A stretch of DNA of 61,960 nucleotides from Anaerovorax odorimutans (GCA_016841185.1 JAENZQ010000020.1:1-61960), one strand, 5' to 3'; positions 7,879 to 16,917 are shown, numbered from the stretch's first letter. Program-made: numbers and translations. Notes: generated from the sequence alone by a model not told the origin.

Positions 7879-8005
7879 ATAAAGCAGTATTTATAATCAA
7901 CCTTTTCAATATTATTAAGAGAAGTTCCTGACTATTAAAGCAACAGGGTCTTCTTTTGTTGTTATATTGTTATATAATAAAAGATTATAAGGAGGCAGCA
8001 AAAAA

Positions 8006-8254
8006 ATGGAAAAACATAAGATATTGGCATTAGCAGTTAATCATAGGAGTAAACAGATCGATCGGGTACAAGACCTCTTCACAAAATATGGTTGCAGTAT
8101 AAAAGCGAGAATAGGGCTCCATGAGGCAGGAGATGCTTGTTCGGAAGAAGGGCTCATCCTTCTTCAGCTTGTTCCCGGTGAAGAAAACCTGGCCTCTTTT
8201 ATGGATGAGCTTAATGTCATTGAAGGTGTTCGAACAAAATATATTGAATTATAA
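8006..8254 (+). CDS. Small ACT/NikR-C-like protein
   Basis: The 82-residue protein has a beta-alpha-beta-beta-alpha-beta rhythm: ILALAVNHRSKQIDRVQDLFTKYG, then IKARIGLHEAG, CSEEGLILLQLV and a C-terminal helix and strand ending VRTKYIEL. This is the pattern of ACT or NikR C-terminal-like small regulators, such as the putative regulator of iron-only hydrogenases. The RIGLH and CSEEG segments could bind a metal. It has a good AAGGAGGCAG site and stands alone. Exact family is uncertain. Confidence 0.55.
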   Translation: MEKHKILALAVNHRSKQIDRVQDLFTKYGCSIKARIGLHEAGDACSEEGLILLQLVPGEENLASFMDELNVIEGVRTKYIEL

Positions 8255-8255
8255 C

Positions 8256-8420
8256 TTAAGCGCTTGTATCTCCAATAATCTCAATTTCTTCCATGTCCTG
8301 ATTTCTTCTCACAACTTCAACTGCTACGATGAAAAAGATAACGGAACTGACCAGGCTCAAAAATGACGCAAAAAGAGCCAAACGGTCAGGGTTTATAGTG
8401 TTATCGTTTTTACCAGACAT
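8256..8420 (-). CDS. Small single-pass membrane protein
   Basis: A 54-residue protein with a central hydrophobic helix (ALFASFLSLVSSVIFFIVAVEVV), a short polar N-terminus (SGKNDNTINPDR) and an acidic tail (DMEEIEIIGDTSA). The start at 8420 has GAGAGGAGT at a good distance; the 14-codon upstream extension lacks a site. It ends one base after the convergent 8006-8254 gene. No family recognised. Confidence 0.7.
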   Translation of the reverse strand: MSGKNDNTINPDRLALFASFLSLVSSVIFFIVAVEVVRRNQDMEEIEIIGDTSA

Positions 8421-8594
8421 TTTTATACTCCTCTCAGGAATGATAGAAACTTTTATATACATTATATGTAGTAAGTATTTTTAGGTGCAATTTCTCAGAG
8501 AGATAAAAGAGGAATAAATTTCCTTGTTTTACTATATAATATAATCGTGGTACAATGAGTTAAAGGATTTTTTGTAATACAAGGGAGAAATGAG

Positions 8595-9797
8595 ATGCTT
8601 GATATTAAGGATATCTATAAAGCACAAGAAAATATTGAGGGCATTATCCATAAAACAACTATGGAGAAGTCCAATACTTTTTCAAAAATCTGCGGAGGAG
8701 AAGTTTTTTTAAAATATGAAAATCAGCAAAGAACCGGTTCTTTTAAAATAAGAGGAGCATATAATAAAATTGTTTCATTGGATGAACAGGAAAGAAAAAA
8801 AGGCGTTATTGCGGCAAGCGCAGGAAACCATGCTCAGGGAGTCGCTCTGGCGGCAGGGTTGGCAGGGATAAAAGCGGTAATCGTAATGCCACGAAATGCA
8901 CCGCTTTCTAAGATCAATGCTACAGAAGGATATGGCGCTCAAGTTGTCCTGCATGGTGATTGCTATGACGATGCTTATGGTAAAGCTTCAGAAATTCAGA
9001 AAGAAAAACAGATGACCTTTATCCATGCTTTTAATGATTATGACATTATGGCAGGGCAGGGTGTTATTGGCCTTGAAATTATTCATAATCTTCCGGAAGT
9101 GGACGTTATAATAGCGCCTATTGGAGGAGGAGGACTGCTTTCAGGAATATCTGTTGCAGTCAAGTCTTTAAAACCGGATGTTGTGATTATTGGTGTTGAA
9201 GCAGAAAATGCAGCAAGTTATAAAGCTTCTAAGAAAGAAGGAAAATGTATTATTTTGAAAAATGTATACACCATTGCCGACGGAATTGCCATTAAAAGCC
9301 CCGGAGATAAGAATTTTCCCATATTGAATCGATATGTAGATGATGTTGTTACTGTCAGTGATGAAGAAATCGCAAGCGCTATATTATTGCTTCTGGAAAG
9401 AGAGAAACAATTGGTAGAAGGTTCCGGAGCTGTTGGACTGGCTGCACTTCTAAATCATAAAATAGATGTAGCAGGCAGGAAAGCAGTGTGCTTATTGACC
9501 GGAGGAAATATCGACATGAATTTTATCAATAAGATTATTGAAAAAGGACTTATAAAGGCAGGAAGAAATATAAATATTCGTACAGTGGTACCGGATAGGC
9601 CGGGTATGCTGAATAAAATCACTGAAATAATTGCAGCAGAAGGCGGGAATATACTTAATATTTATCATGATCGATATGATAAAGATCTATCATTGGATAC
9701 GACTATTATTCATATAAGGCTGGAGACCAATAACGTTGCCCATGGAGAAAGGATTATTGATGTACTGAAGCAAAAGGGTTATAATATTCTTTTATAA
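8595..9797 (+). CDS. Threonine dehydratase (ammonia-lyase)
   Basis: The 400-residue PLP enzyme converts threonine to 2-oxobutanoate and ammonia. The PLP lysine is in RTGSFKIRGAYN, the glycine-rich phosphate loop in PIGGGGLLSG, and the C-terminal Ser/Gly block is LLTGGNIDMN. A C-terminal ACT domain (about 328-400, starting NIRTVVPDRPGMLNKI) marks the allosteric catabolic (TdcB-like) or short IlvA type. The single ACT domain and absence of ilv genes nearby favour a catabolic role, feeding the pyruvate formate-lyase region downstream, but I do not assign the symbol. Confidence 0.9.
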   Translation: MLDIKDIYKAQENIEGIIHKTTMEKSNTFSKICGGEVFLKYENQQRTGSFKIRGAYNKIVSLDEQERKKGVIAASAGNHAQGVALAAGLAGIKAVIVMPRNAPLSKINATEGYGAQVVLHGDCYDDAYGKASEIQKEKQMTFIHAFNDYDIMAGQGVIGLEIIHNLPEVDVIIAPIGGGGLLSGISVAVKSLKPDVVIIGVEAENAASYKASKKEGKCIILKNVYTIADGIAIKSPGDKNFPILNRYVDDVVTVSDEEIASAILLLLEREKQLVEGSGAVGLAALLNHKIDVAGRKAVCLLTGGNIDMNFINKIIEKGLIKAGRNINIRTVVPDRPGMLNKITEIIAAEGGNILNIYHDRYDKDLSLDTTIIHIRLETNNVAHGERIIDVLKQKGYNILL

Positions 9798-9806
9798 TAA
9801 AAGAAA

Positions 9807-9982
9807 GCACCTTTGGTGTGAGATTGTTGAAAAAGCCTACAATCTCCAGGCTTTTGAAAAATTCGAAGTTCAAGGCGCGCTGAGAGCGAGCAGCGGAGCT
9901 TACTTCAGGTAAGTGAGCATGTTCGCTTGAAAGTAGCAACGCAGAAATTCGGAGATTTTCAACAGCCTGGCACCTTTGGTGT
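9807..9982. repeat. Structured intergenic repeat, copy A, with 13-bp flanking direct repeats
   Basis: GCACCTTTGGTGT occurs at 9807-9819 and again at 9970-9982. Between them lies a 150-base unit with inverted ends TGTTGAAAA (9825-9833) and TTTTCAACA (9956-9964) and a GC-rich core beginning TTCAAGGCGCGCTGAGAG. The core aligns with copy B at 18381-18487 in inverse orientation. Each 13-mer is also a 5-bp hairpin and could act in threonine-dehydratase mRNA termination. No coding sequence is seen in it. Confidence 0.7.
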
Positions 9983-10170
9983 CATTGTCGAGGCATAATA
10001 TGAGTGAATAAGTGAGACTGTCCAATCTGTGAATTGATTGCAGTTGTCATTCGCTCTTTTTTATTTTTTGTTGAAAATAGTTGAATTATGTTATATATTA
10101 AAATGTATGTGTATTAAGTATACAATATGCAATCAATAATTCTTCATCAAATGAAAGGAGCACTTTTTTC

Positions 10171-10791
10171 ATGTCTGATATTTCATCTTCTAATGCAAAA
10201 ATTACAGTTATAACAGCAAATCCTTCTGCAATAGGTCTCTTCGGGCTTGCAATGGTAACGCTGGTTGCTTCATCTCAAAAGCTTGGATGGACGGAAGGCA
10301 CTGCACTTATCATTCCATGGGCTATTTTCTTGGGGGCGGCTGCGCAGCTTTATGCGTGCTTTAATGATGCGAAGCTCAATAATGTTTTCGGGGCGACCGC
10401 ATTCGGCGGGTATGCTTTTTTCTGGTTTGGCGTTGCAGCTACCTGGCTTATTCAAAATGGTGTGTTTGGAGAAACGATCATGCAAACTGCTGATATCAAA
10501 CAGCTTGGATTTGCTTTTATCGGATATCTGATATTTACAATATATATGACCATTGGTGCCATGGAGACAAGCAAGGTTTTATTTATTATATTTGTATTGA
10601 TTGACTGTCTGTTTCTCGGATTGTCATTAAGCACATTTGGGATATTGAAGGAATTTTTCCACGGGTTTGCAGCATATTCGGAATTCATTTTATCTTTAGT
10701 ATCATTCTATGGGTCTGCAGCTGCAGTGCTTAATGGGCATTTTGGGAAAGAATTTTTGCCGGTGGGAAAACCATTTGGTATCTTAAAATAG
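10171..10791 (+). CDS. satP: Acetate/succinate transporter of the GPR1/FUN34/SatP family
   Basis: The 206-residue, six-helix protein carries the family signature near its start (NPSAIGLFGLAMVTL) and the usual glycine/alanine-rich helices (FGATAFGGYAFFWFG). Family members move acetate or succinate across the cytoplasmic membrane, fitting an anaerobe with mixed-acid metabolism. It has a GAAAGGAGC ribosome site. The space upstream (9983-10170) is AT-rich and shows no other element. The C-terminal PVGKPFGILK is typical for the family. Confidence 0.9.
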   Translation: MSDISSSNAKITVITANPSAIGLFGLAMVTLVASSQKLGWTEGTALIIPWAIFLGAAAQLYACFNDAKLNNVFGATAFGGYAFFWFGVAATWLIQNGVFGETIMQTADIKQLGFAFIGYLIFTIYMTIGAMETSKVLFIIFVLIDCLFLGLSLSTFGILKEFFHGFAAYSEFILSLVSFYGSAAAVLNGHFGKEFLPVGKPFGILK

Positions 10792-10802
10792 ATTTGTATG
10801 TA

Positions 10803-10872
10803 TCTCATAGAGGGGCAGAGGATCAGAAGGATAGAGGTCAGAAGGACAGAGGGATAGATGGGCAAAGGGTCT
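10803..10872. repeat. Purine-rich simple repeat downstream of satP
   Basis: Imperfect tandem units of the type GGACAGAGG/GGTCAGAAGGATAGA cover this stretch. A similar run (GAGGTCAGAAGGATAGAAG) is found at 38370-38395. Confidence 0.6.
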
Positions 10873-10948
10873 TTAATAACAATGAGAAACACTCAGATGA
10901 ATACTATAAAATTAAAGAAAGAGTATCCAGATGTTTATATATCCGGTG

Positions 10949-10978
10949 TTGACATAAAAATAAAATCTGTTATATACT
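10949..10978 (+). promoter_or_regulatory. Sigma-A promoter for the riboswitch and CDF gene
   Basis: TTGACA (10949-10954) and TATACT (10973-10978) are 18 bases apart, about 20 bases before the folded leader. Confidence 0.8.
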
Positions 10979-10998
10979 GTTTTTAGTAAGATTTTGAT

Positions 10999-11086
10999 AA
11001 CGGAACAGGCGATGTGTGATGGCATATTGGCCGGGCTTTTAAGCAGCAGGTAGAACCTGTGGGACTGTATTCCTACAGGTTTTTTT
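10999..11086 (+). ncRNA. NiCo-type (czcD) riboswitch with expression-platform terminator
   Basis: The leader contains CGGAACAGGC, GGCCGGGC, AAGCAGCAGG and CCTGTGGGAC, in the order expected for the NiCo (czcD) aptamer, which senses nickel or cobalt. The end folds as a strong hairpin, CCTGTGGGA (11056-11064) with TCCTACAGG (11071-11079), followed by seven T residues, so the OFF state terminates transcription. It lies about 90 bases ahead of a cation diffusion facilitator gene, the classic location. I compare by memory of the consensus only. Confidence 0.65.
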
Positions 11087-11178
11087 ATCCGACAATATAG
11101 AGTCTGATCCTGAAATTTGGTTGGAAGGCAGTTAAAATGAGATTTAGGGATTATGTTTGATAATTAAGGGGGTATTGA

Positions 11179-12075
11179 ATGCAATCGATGGATTATAAAA
11201 AGGGAGAGACCATCACCCTTTTATGCTTGATTGGCAACATTGTATTGAGTATATTGAAGCTGATGGCTGGAATTTTAGGAAACAGTAAAGCCATGGTAGC
11301 GGATGCATTGCATTCGACATCAGATGTTATTGCTACTGTTGTTGTTTATATAGGGATTAGGATTGCTAAGAAACCCAGGGATAAAGGCCACCCGTATGGG
11401 CATGGGAAAGTAGAGCCTCTGGCTTCACTCTTTGTAGGGATATTACTGATTATTGCAGCATTTGCAGTGATACAAAGAATTGTTCTGTGTGTTTCGCAGC
11501 ACTCGTTTACCACACCTTCTTATATGGCTCTTGCAGCTGCACTTTTCTCAATTGTGGTGAAAGAGTTCATGTTTAGAATTACTTATGCAGAGGGGAAAAA
11601 AATAAATAGTGAATCCATTATGGCCAATGCTTGGGATCATCGGTCAGATGCGTATTCCTCCATAGGGACTTTTTTCGGTATTGGGGGAAGCATTATTGGC
11701 CAGAGATTCAATATCCATTGGTTGGAGTATATGGATCCTTTGGCAGGTGTGATTGTAGCGTGTATGATATTAAAGGTTGCTTATAATATTTTGAGGCAGT
11801 CGGTTAAGGGTTTGATGGATACTTCTCCGGAAATGAAGGTATTAGAACAGATAGAAGAAACCGTTTTTCAAATCCAGGATGTTTTGGGTATTCCGTGGAT
11901 AAAGGCACGTTATATTGGACAGTATTTGTTTATTGATTTGGCCCTGGAGGTAGATCATAGCATGACTGTTCATGAGGGTCATGAAATAGCCGTCAAGGCA
12001 GAGAAAGCAATAAAAAAGAATATACCTTATGCTTTTGAGATTATTGTCCATATTGAACCAGGTGAGATAGAATAG
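11179..12075 (+). CDS. Cation diffusion facilitator (heavy-metal exporter)
   Basis: A 298-residue CDF protein with six predicted helices and a C-terminal cytoplasmic ferredoxin-like domain. Metal-site motifs are VADALHSTSDV in helix 2 and AWDHRSDAYSS in helix 5; a His-rich HPYGHGK loop follows helix 2. The C-terminal domain contains HIEP near the end. It exports divalent metals in exchange for protons; the riboswitch upstream suggests Ni/Co (or Zn) detoxification. GGGGG just before the ATG gives the ribosome site. Confidence 0.9.
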   Translation: MQSMDYKKGETITLLCLIGNIVLSILKLMAGILGNSKAMVADALHSTSDVIATVVVYIGIRIAKKPRDKGHPYGHGKVEPLASLFVGILLIIAAFAVIQRIVLCVSQHSFTTPSYMALAAALFSIVVKEFMFRITYAEGKKINSESIMANAWDHRSDAYSSIGTFFGIGGSIIGQRFNIHWLEYMDPLAGVIVACMILKVAYNILRQSVKGLMDTSPEMKVLEQIEETVFQIQDVLGIPWIKARYIGQYLFIDLALEVDHSMTVHEGHEIAVKAEKAIKKNIPYAFEIIVHIEPGEIE

Positions 12076-12127
12076 TTTATGGAGTATGGAGTATGGAGTA
12101 TGGAGTATGGGTTAGAGATTAGAGGTT
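12076..12127. repeat. TATGGAG heptad repeat
   Basis: Four perfect GGAGTAT units follow the CDF stop, then GGGTTAGAGATTAGAGGTTAGTG. The same compound motif (TATGGAGTAT followed by a GGTTAGAG run) occurs at 45857-45890 and, inverted, at 38447-38490. Confidence 0.8.
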
Positions 12128-12160
12128 AGTGAATGAAAGATTTTGCTCCAAATCATAGTG

Positions 12161-12189
12161 TTGACATTTAAAAGCTGTTTTGATATGGT
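12161..12189 (+). promoter_or_regulatory. Sigma-A promoter for the pfl operon
   Basis: TTGACA (12161-12166), 17-base spacer, TATGGT (12184-12189), just upstream of the ZTP aptamer. Confidence 0.75.
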
Positions 12190-12202
12190 AGTATCAGAAT
12201 AA

Positions 12203-12298
12203 TGCATCACACGACTGGCGGATCAGTGGAAAAACCACATGGAGTGTGATGAATATGAAAGCCGACCGCCTGGGCATAATAAGTCCGGGCGGTTTTTA
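12203..12298 (+). ncRNA. ZTP riboswitch (pfl motif) with terminator
   Basis: ATCACACGACTGGCGG, a GTGG...CCAC hairpin, GTGTGAT closing the outer stem, and the highly conserved GCCGACCGCCTGGGC block (12261-12275) match the pfl/ZTP aptamer. CCGCCTGGG pairs with TCCGGGCGG (12284-12292) to form a terminator ending in TTTTT; ligand binding to the CCGCC block would compete with it. ZTP/ZMP signals shortage of 10-formyl-tetrahydrofolate, and pyruvate formate-lyase supplies formate for that pool. Confidence 0.92.
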
Positions 12299-12371
12299 TA
12301 TTGGAAATATACGGATGTTTGTTATATAAAAAACCTGTTATTACCCGGTGATATGTATAGGAGGTATTAAC

Positions 12372-14597
12372 ATGAGAAAAGAATGGAGAAATTTCAAAAA
12401 AGGAGAATGGGCATGTAATATTAATGTAAGAGATTTTATCCAGTCTAATTATATGCCTTATGAGGGAGATGGCAGTTTTCTTTCCGGGCCCACTGCGAAA
12501 ACTTTGAATGTTTTGAAAGCATATGAGAGATTACATAAAGAAGAGGTTGAAAAGGGTGTTTTGGATGTTGATACTCAAAATATTTCAGGAATCGATAATT
12601 TTAAGCCGGGGTACATTGATAAGGAAAATGAAGTAGTTTTTGGATTGCAGACAGAGGCACCCCTTAAAAGAATGATAAACCCTTATGGAGGTATACGCAT
12701 GATGAAAAGCTCTTTAGAGCAATACGGATACCCTGTAAAAGATAATATAGAGATGATTTTTACCCAATTTCGGAAAACACATAATCAGGGTGTTTTTGAT
12801 GCTTATACGGATGAAATGAAAAAAGCACGAAGTGTCGGATTACTTACCGGGCTGCCGGATGCCTATGGAAGAGGAAGGATTATAGGAGATTACAGAAGAA
12901 TACCTTTATATGGAGTTGACTATCTAATTGCTCAGAAGAAAAAAGATTTATCGAAGTTAGAAGGATATATGGATGATGAGAAAATAAGATTAAGAGAGGA
13001 AATAACAGAACAAATAAAAGCATTAGAGAAAATGAAGAAAATGACGTCGGTTTATGGTTTTGATATTTCCCAGCCGGCATCTACTGCTAAGGAAGCAGTG
13101 CAGTTCTTATACTTTGGTTATCTCTCGGCTGTGAAGGAAAGCAATGGAGCCGCTATGTCATTAGGAAGAACCAGCAGTTTTCTGGATATTTATATAGAGA
13201 GAGATTTAAAAGCAGGTATTATAAATGAAGAAGATGCACAGGAACTGATGGATCAGTTTGTTTTAAAGCTCAGAATGGTCCGGCATCTGAGGACTCATGA
13301 GTACAATGAGCTGTTTGCAGGTGATCCCAATTGGGTAACGGAATCCGTCGGCGGAATGGGGCTTGACGGGAGAACGCTGGTAACGCGTACATCCTATCGG
13401 TTTATTCATACATTATCTAACCTTTCGGCAGCACCTGAACCTAATATAACGGTATTGTGGGCCAGAGAACTGCCCAAATCCTTTAAAAAATTTTGCATGG
13501 AAATGTCAATAAATACTTCTTCTATTCAATATGAAAATGATGACATCATGAGGCCTATGTACGGTGATGACTACAGCATTGCCTGCTGTATATCCGCTAT
13601 GAGGACCGGGAAGGAAATGCAGCTGTTCGGTGCACGATGTAATTTGGCAAAATCCCTTTTATATGCTGTTAATGGAGGTATTGATGAGATAAAAAGGGAA
13701 AAGGTTATAGAGGGTATAGACAGATTGGATGATGACATTTTAAATTATGAGAAAGTCAGGAATAATTTGAATATGGTTCTGTCTAAAGTAGCGGATCTTT
13801 ATGTCAATACCATGAATATTATCCATTATATGCATGATAAGTATGCTTATGAAGCAGGGCAAATGGCACTCCATGACAGTTACGTCGGCAGATACATGGC
13901 TTTCGGTGTAGCGGGTCTGTCTATTGTGGCGGATTCTTTAAGTGCAATTAAATATGCCAGAGTAAGACCTGTTCGCGAAAATGGTATTGCTGTTGATTTT
14001 GAAATCGAAGGAGAATATCCCCAGTATGGGAATGACGACGACAGAGTAGATTTTATTGCATCGGAAATCCTGGAACAATTTATTTCAGAACTCAGGAAAA
14101 CATCTGCTTACAGAGGAGCAAAGCATACTTTGTCGGTATTGACCATTACTTCCAATATTGTATATGGAAAAAAGACAGGGTCTACACCGGACGGAAGAAA
14201 GATAGGGGAGCCTTTTGCTCCCGGAGCGAATCCTCTTCACGGAAGAGACAGAAACGGTGCTTTGGCTTCTTTAAATTCCGTTGCAAAAATCAGATATGAG
14301 GGTGTCTGCGAAGATGGCATCTCAAATACTTTTACCATAGTGCCCCATGCTTTGGGAAAACTTAGAAGACATCAGACAGAAAATCTTGTATCCATTTTAG
14401 ATGGCTATTTCACCCAGGGAGGGCATCATTTGAATGTCAATGTTTTGGATAGGGAGATGCTTTTGGATGCAATAGAAAACCCGGACAAGTACCCTTCCTT
14501 AACCATAAGAGTTTCAGGATATGCTGTGAATTTTAACCGCCTGACACGTGAACAGCAATTGGATGTTGTTCATAGATCTTTCCATGAAAAAATATAG
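12372..14597 (+). CDS. pflB: Pyruvate formate-lyase (glycyl radical enzyme)
   Basis: The 741-residue enzyme converts pyruvate and CoA to acetyl-CoA and formate. The active-site Cys pair is in SIACCISAM (about 405-406) and the glycyl radical site is in RVSGYAVNF (Gly about 716); the GNDDDRVD and GSTPDGRK blocks are typical. ATG 12372 is chosen because AGGAGG lies at 12360-12365, 6 bases before it. It is followed 11 bases later by its activating enzyme, and transcription is controlled by the ZTP riboswitch upstream. Confidence 0.95.
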   Translation: MRKEWRNFKKGEWACNINVRDFIQSNYMPYEGDGSFLSGPTAKTLNVLKAYERLHKEEVEKGVLDVDTQNISGIDNFKPGYIDKENEVVFGLQTEAPLKRMINPYGGIRMMKSSLEQYGYPVKDNIEMIFTQFRKTHNQGVFDAYTDEMKKARSVGLLTGLPDAYGRGRIIGDYRRIPLYGVDYLIAQKKKDLSKLEGYMDDEKIRLREEITEQIKALEKMKKMTSVYGFDISQPASTAKEAVQFLYFGYLSAVKESNGAAMSLGRTSSFLDIYIERDLKAGIINEEDAQELMDQFVLKLRMVRHLRTHEYNELFAGDPNWVTESVGGMGLDGRTLVTRTSYRFIHTLSNLSAAPEPNITVLWARELPKSFKKFCMEMSINTSSIQYENDDIMRPMYGDDYSIACCISAMRTGKEMQLFGARCNLAKSLLYAVNGGIDEIKREKVIEGIDRLDDDILNYEKVRNNLNMVLSKVADLYVNTMNIIHYMHDKYAYEAGQMALHDSYVGRYMAFGVAGLSIVADSLSAIKYARVRPVRENGIAVDFEIEGEYPQYGNDDDRVDFIASEILEQFISELRKTSAYRGAKHTLSVLTITSNIVYGKKTGSTPDGRKIGEPFAPGANPLHGRDRNGALASLNSVAKIRYEGVCEDGISNTFTIVPHALGKLRRHQTENLVSILDGYFTQGGHHLNVNVLDREMLLDAIENPDKYPSLTIRVSGYAVNFNRLTREQQLDVVHRSFHEKI

Positions 14598-14608
14598 GGA
14601 GTGAAAAA

Positions 14609-15322
14609 ATGGGAAAGATTCATTCTATTGAGACAATGGGAGCTCTGGATGGTCCGGGAATCAGAATGATTATATATTTTCAGGGGTGTCCGCTAAGGTG
14701 TTTGTACTGTCATAATCCGGATACATGGAATATGGCTCATGGGATTGAAATGTCAGCAGATGAGGTGGTAGAAAAAGCGAAAAGATATAAACCCTATTTT
14801 ACCCCGGGCAAAGGCGGCGTAACTTTTTCAGGCGGAGAGCCTTTGATGCAGCCTGAGTTTCTGATTCAATGCCTTAGAGGGTGTAAGAGGAAGGGCATTC
14901 ATACGGCTTTGGATACCTCAGGGGCCGGTATTGGAAAATACGAGGAGATATTGGAATTTACTGATTTAGTGATCCTGGACATAAAACACGAAGAAGCACA
15001 AATGTATGAAAAACTTACTGGAGCCAGCATAGAAGCATACCATAAATTCAAGAGAGCTGTTCTCAAAAAAAATAAGAAGGTTTGGCTGAAACATGTGGTA
15101 GTACCGGGGTTAACGGATGCTGAATGGCATCTGGAAAAATTAAAAAAGGAAATATACTCTTTTAATAATATTGAAAAGGTAGAATTATTGCCATATCATA
15201 CAATGGGCATCCATAAATATGAATGCCTGAATTTGCCGTATGCTCTTTCAGGGGTTGAGGCCATGGATAAAAAAAAGCTTGAAACTTTGCAAAGAAAGCT
15301 GCTTCAATGTCCGGTGAATTAA
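14609..15322 (+). CDS. pflA: Pyruvate formate-lyase activating enzyme (radical SAM)
   Basis: A 237-residue radical SAM protein with the iron-sulfur motif GCPLRCLYCHNPDTW and the SAM-binding GGVTFSGGEP; it places the glycyl radical on PflB. Length and order match PflA without extra ferredoxin domains, separating it from activases of other glycyl radical enzymes. GGGAGTG precedes the start and the gene belongs to the pflBA operon. Confidence 0.94.
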   Translation: MGKIHSIETMGALDGPGIRMIIYFQGCPLRCLYCHNPDTWNMAHGIEMSADEVVEKAKRYKPYFTPGKGGVTFSGGEPLMQPEFLIQCLRGCKRKGIHTALDTSGAGIGKYEEILEFTDLVILDIKHEEAQMYEKLTGASIEAYHKFKRAVLKKNKKVWLKHVVVPGLTDAEWHLEKLKKEIYSFNNIEKVELLPYHTMGIHKYECLNLPYALSGVEAMDKKKLETLQRKLLQCPVN

Positions 15323-15383
15323 TTAAAAAGGAAGGCATGATTTCGTTAGGTAAAATACTGTCCATATGATAGAAGAGGCAGAG

Positions 15384-15406
15384 AATCTATGGTTGCACCA
15401 TAGATT
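15384..15406 (+). terminator. Candidate weak terminator or hairpin after pflA
   Basis: AATCTATGG pairs with CCATAGATT across a 5-base loop, followed by GTTTCATTT, a poor T tract. The rest of 15323-15507 shows no gene. Confidence 0.45.
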
Positions 15407-15507
15407 GTTTCATTTGATTATCAATGTAAGACAGACTGAATTTTTTCTTTATATATGCGGGAAAATATGTTATTCTAGTATGGAATATTTGGTAAGGAGA
15501 CAATGTA

Positions 15508-16047
15508 ATGAAAATAATTGCCGTCAAATCAAGTCCCAGAAAAAATGGCAATACCAATACGATTATTGATAAGATAATTGAAGGTGCACGAGAGAATGGG
15601 CATCTTGTTCGGGTATATGATTTAAATGAAATGAATTACAAAGGCTGTCAAGCTTGCAGAGTATGTAAAGAGAAAGGCGTCTACTGTATTATCAACGATG
15701 ATTTGAAAGATTATTGGGATAAGTTAAGAACGGCGGATGTACTGGTTTTAGGATCTCCCAACTATATGGGTACTGTAAGCGGATTGTTCAAAAGCTTTAT
15801 TGACCGCCACTACTGCACAAAAGATATTAAGATGAATTCAAAATTGCCGCCGAATAAAAAAGCTATTCTTGTTTTTTCCCAGGGCGTTTCCGACAAGACG
15901 TATTATAAAAGTAATTATGATGTTATTGAAAAATACCTGAAGACCCATCAAATGGAAGTTCAAACCATTATTCACAGCGGACATGTTCATGCCAGAGAAG
16001 ATAAAGAGCTGATGGAAAAAGGATATCAATTGGGGAAAAGTTTATAG
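15508..16047 (+). CDS. Flavodoxin-fold NAD(P)H-dependent FMN reductase
   Basis: A 179-residue flavoprotein of the iron-sulfur-flavoprotein/NADPH-dependent FMN reductase group. The FMN phosphate loop is SSPRKNGNTNTI at the start; a CxxCxxC-like segment (CQACRVCKEKGVYC) and GSPNYMGTVSG follow. The Cys-rich loop is where ISF-type relatives bind a 4Fe-4S cluster, though the spacing here is not the full compact ISF motif. TAAGGAG precedes the start. Likely a redox enzyme protecting against oxygen or reducing quinones. Confidence 0.85.
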   Translation: MKIIAVKSSPRKNGNTNTIIDKIIEGARENGHLVRVYDLNEMNYKGCQACRVCKEKGVYCIINDDLKDYWDKLRTADVLVLGSPNYMGTVSGLFKSFIDRHYCTKDIKMNSKLPPNKKAILVFSQGVSDKTYYKSNYDVIEKYLKTHQMEVQTIIHSGHVHAREDKELMEKGYQLGKSL

Positions 16048-16078
16048 GTTTATGATTCTCAGACGGAGGTAAAGTTTA

Positions 16079-16621
16079 TTGAAAGTGTTAAACAGAATCC
16101 TGACTGCTTTATCAATGAATCGGAGTTATAAAGAATACATAAAAAGGTTTAGGATAAAAGGCAATGAAGCAATATTGGAATTTGGATGCGGAAAAGGAGA
16201 ATTATCTAAGCGTATCGTTAAAAAACTGAACAAGGGAGGATACCTGACTTGTTCCGATATATCAGATTTATCCCTGAAAGATTTGAAAATCATCCTTAGA
16301 AAATATGATAACATCAATTGCTTCCTTGGAGATATTCGAAAGATCAATATGGATGAAGATATTTATGATATGATTATTATAAATTCTAATTTAGATTATA
16401 TTTCCAAGGATGAAAGGCTTTCGTATCTCAACTTTTTATTAAGGTTGCTTAAACCTCACGGGAAAGTTTTTGTCAGACAGCCCATTTCCACTAAAGAGGG
16501 TATTTCTTCTACAGAGGTCCGACGGCTCATGAGAAAAGCTAAATTGAAGGAGATAGATTATCAATTTAATAAAGTAAAAAAGAAGCAATTAATTTATTTT
16601 GGAGAATTTAAAAGCACTTAA
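16079..16621 (+). CDS. Class I SAM-dependent methyltransferase
   Basis: The 180-residue protein has motif I ILEFGCGKGELSKRI, motif II LTCSDIS, and post-II MIIINSNLDYI with KPHGKVFVRQP, standard for small class I methyltransferases. The start is TTG at 16079 with GGAGGT at about 16065-16070. It follows the flavodoxin-fold gene by 31 bases and is probably in one transcript with it. Substrate unknown. Confidence 0.8.
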   Translation: MKVLNRILTALSMNRSYKEYIKRFRIKGNEAILEFGCGKGELSKRIVKKLNKGGYLTCSDISDLSLKDLKIILRKYDNINCFLGDIRKINMDEDIYDMIIINSNLDYISKDERLSYLNFLLRLLKPHGKVFVRQPISTKEGISSTEVRRLMRKAKLKEIDYQFNKVKKKQLIYFGEFKST

Positions 16622-16653
16622 TATTCTTATGTGGTTAGATTTATGATCTGTTT

Positions 16654-16917
16654 TTATATTTTATAAAGGATCCATTTGGAGTCTTCAATGATAAATTTAA
16701 GTTCATAGACTTTTTCGATACCGTTTACAATACTTTGACAGTGATATACATAAGATCGAATACCGGCAAGCTTTTCTTCCCGTGTTAGTAAAATTTTATG
16801 GACTTTTATAATTAAATGTGAATTATCCTCATTTTTAATTCTGAATCTTAATGGTTCAGGAATTTTTTTATCTTTAAACCATGCAATCATTTCAACAGGT
16901 TTTGAGACAATTTTCAT
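16654..16917 (-). CDS. Small conserved protein downstream of dinB
   Basis: The 87-residue protein has no signal or membrane segment; alternating strands (LRFRIKNE, LIIKVHKIL, SYVYHCQSIV, VYELKFIIEDSKWILYKI) suggest a small beta barrel, with one Cys. GGGGGTGG lies just before the start. I have seen similar short proteins next to Y-family polymerase genes in clostridia, which would fit a role in damage tolerance, but no function is known to me. Confidence 0.6.
   Translation of the reverse strand: MKIVSKPVEMIAWFKDKKIPEPLRFRIKNEDNSHLIIKVHKILLTREEKLAGIRSYVYHCQSIVNGIEKVYELKFIIEDSKWILYKI

Noticed and set aside
8470-8594. T-box leader for threonine dehydratase
   Set aside because: No T-box GGTGG-type conserved box or specifier hairpin could be found; the space looks like a normal promoter.
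15366-15569. 67-codon frame ahead of the flavodoxin-fold gene
   Set aside because: Overlaps the start of the better-supported 15508 gene in another frame and lacks a ribosome site.
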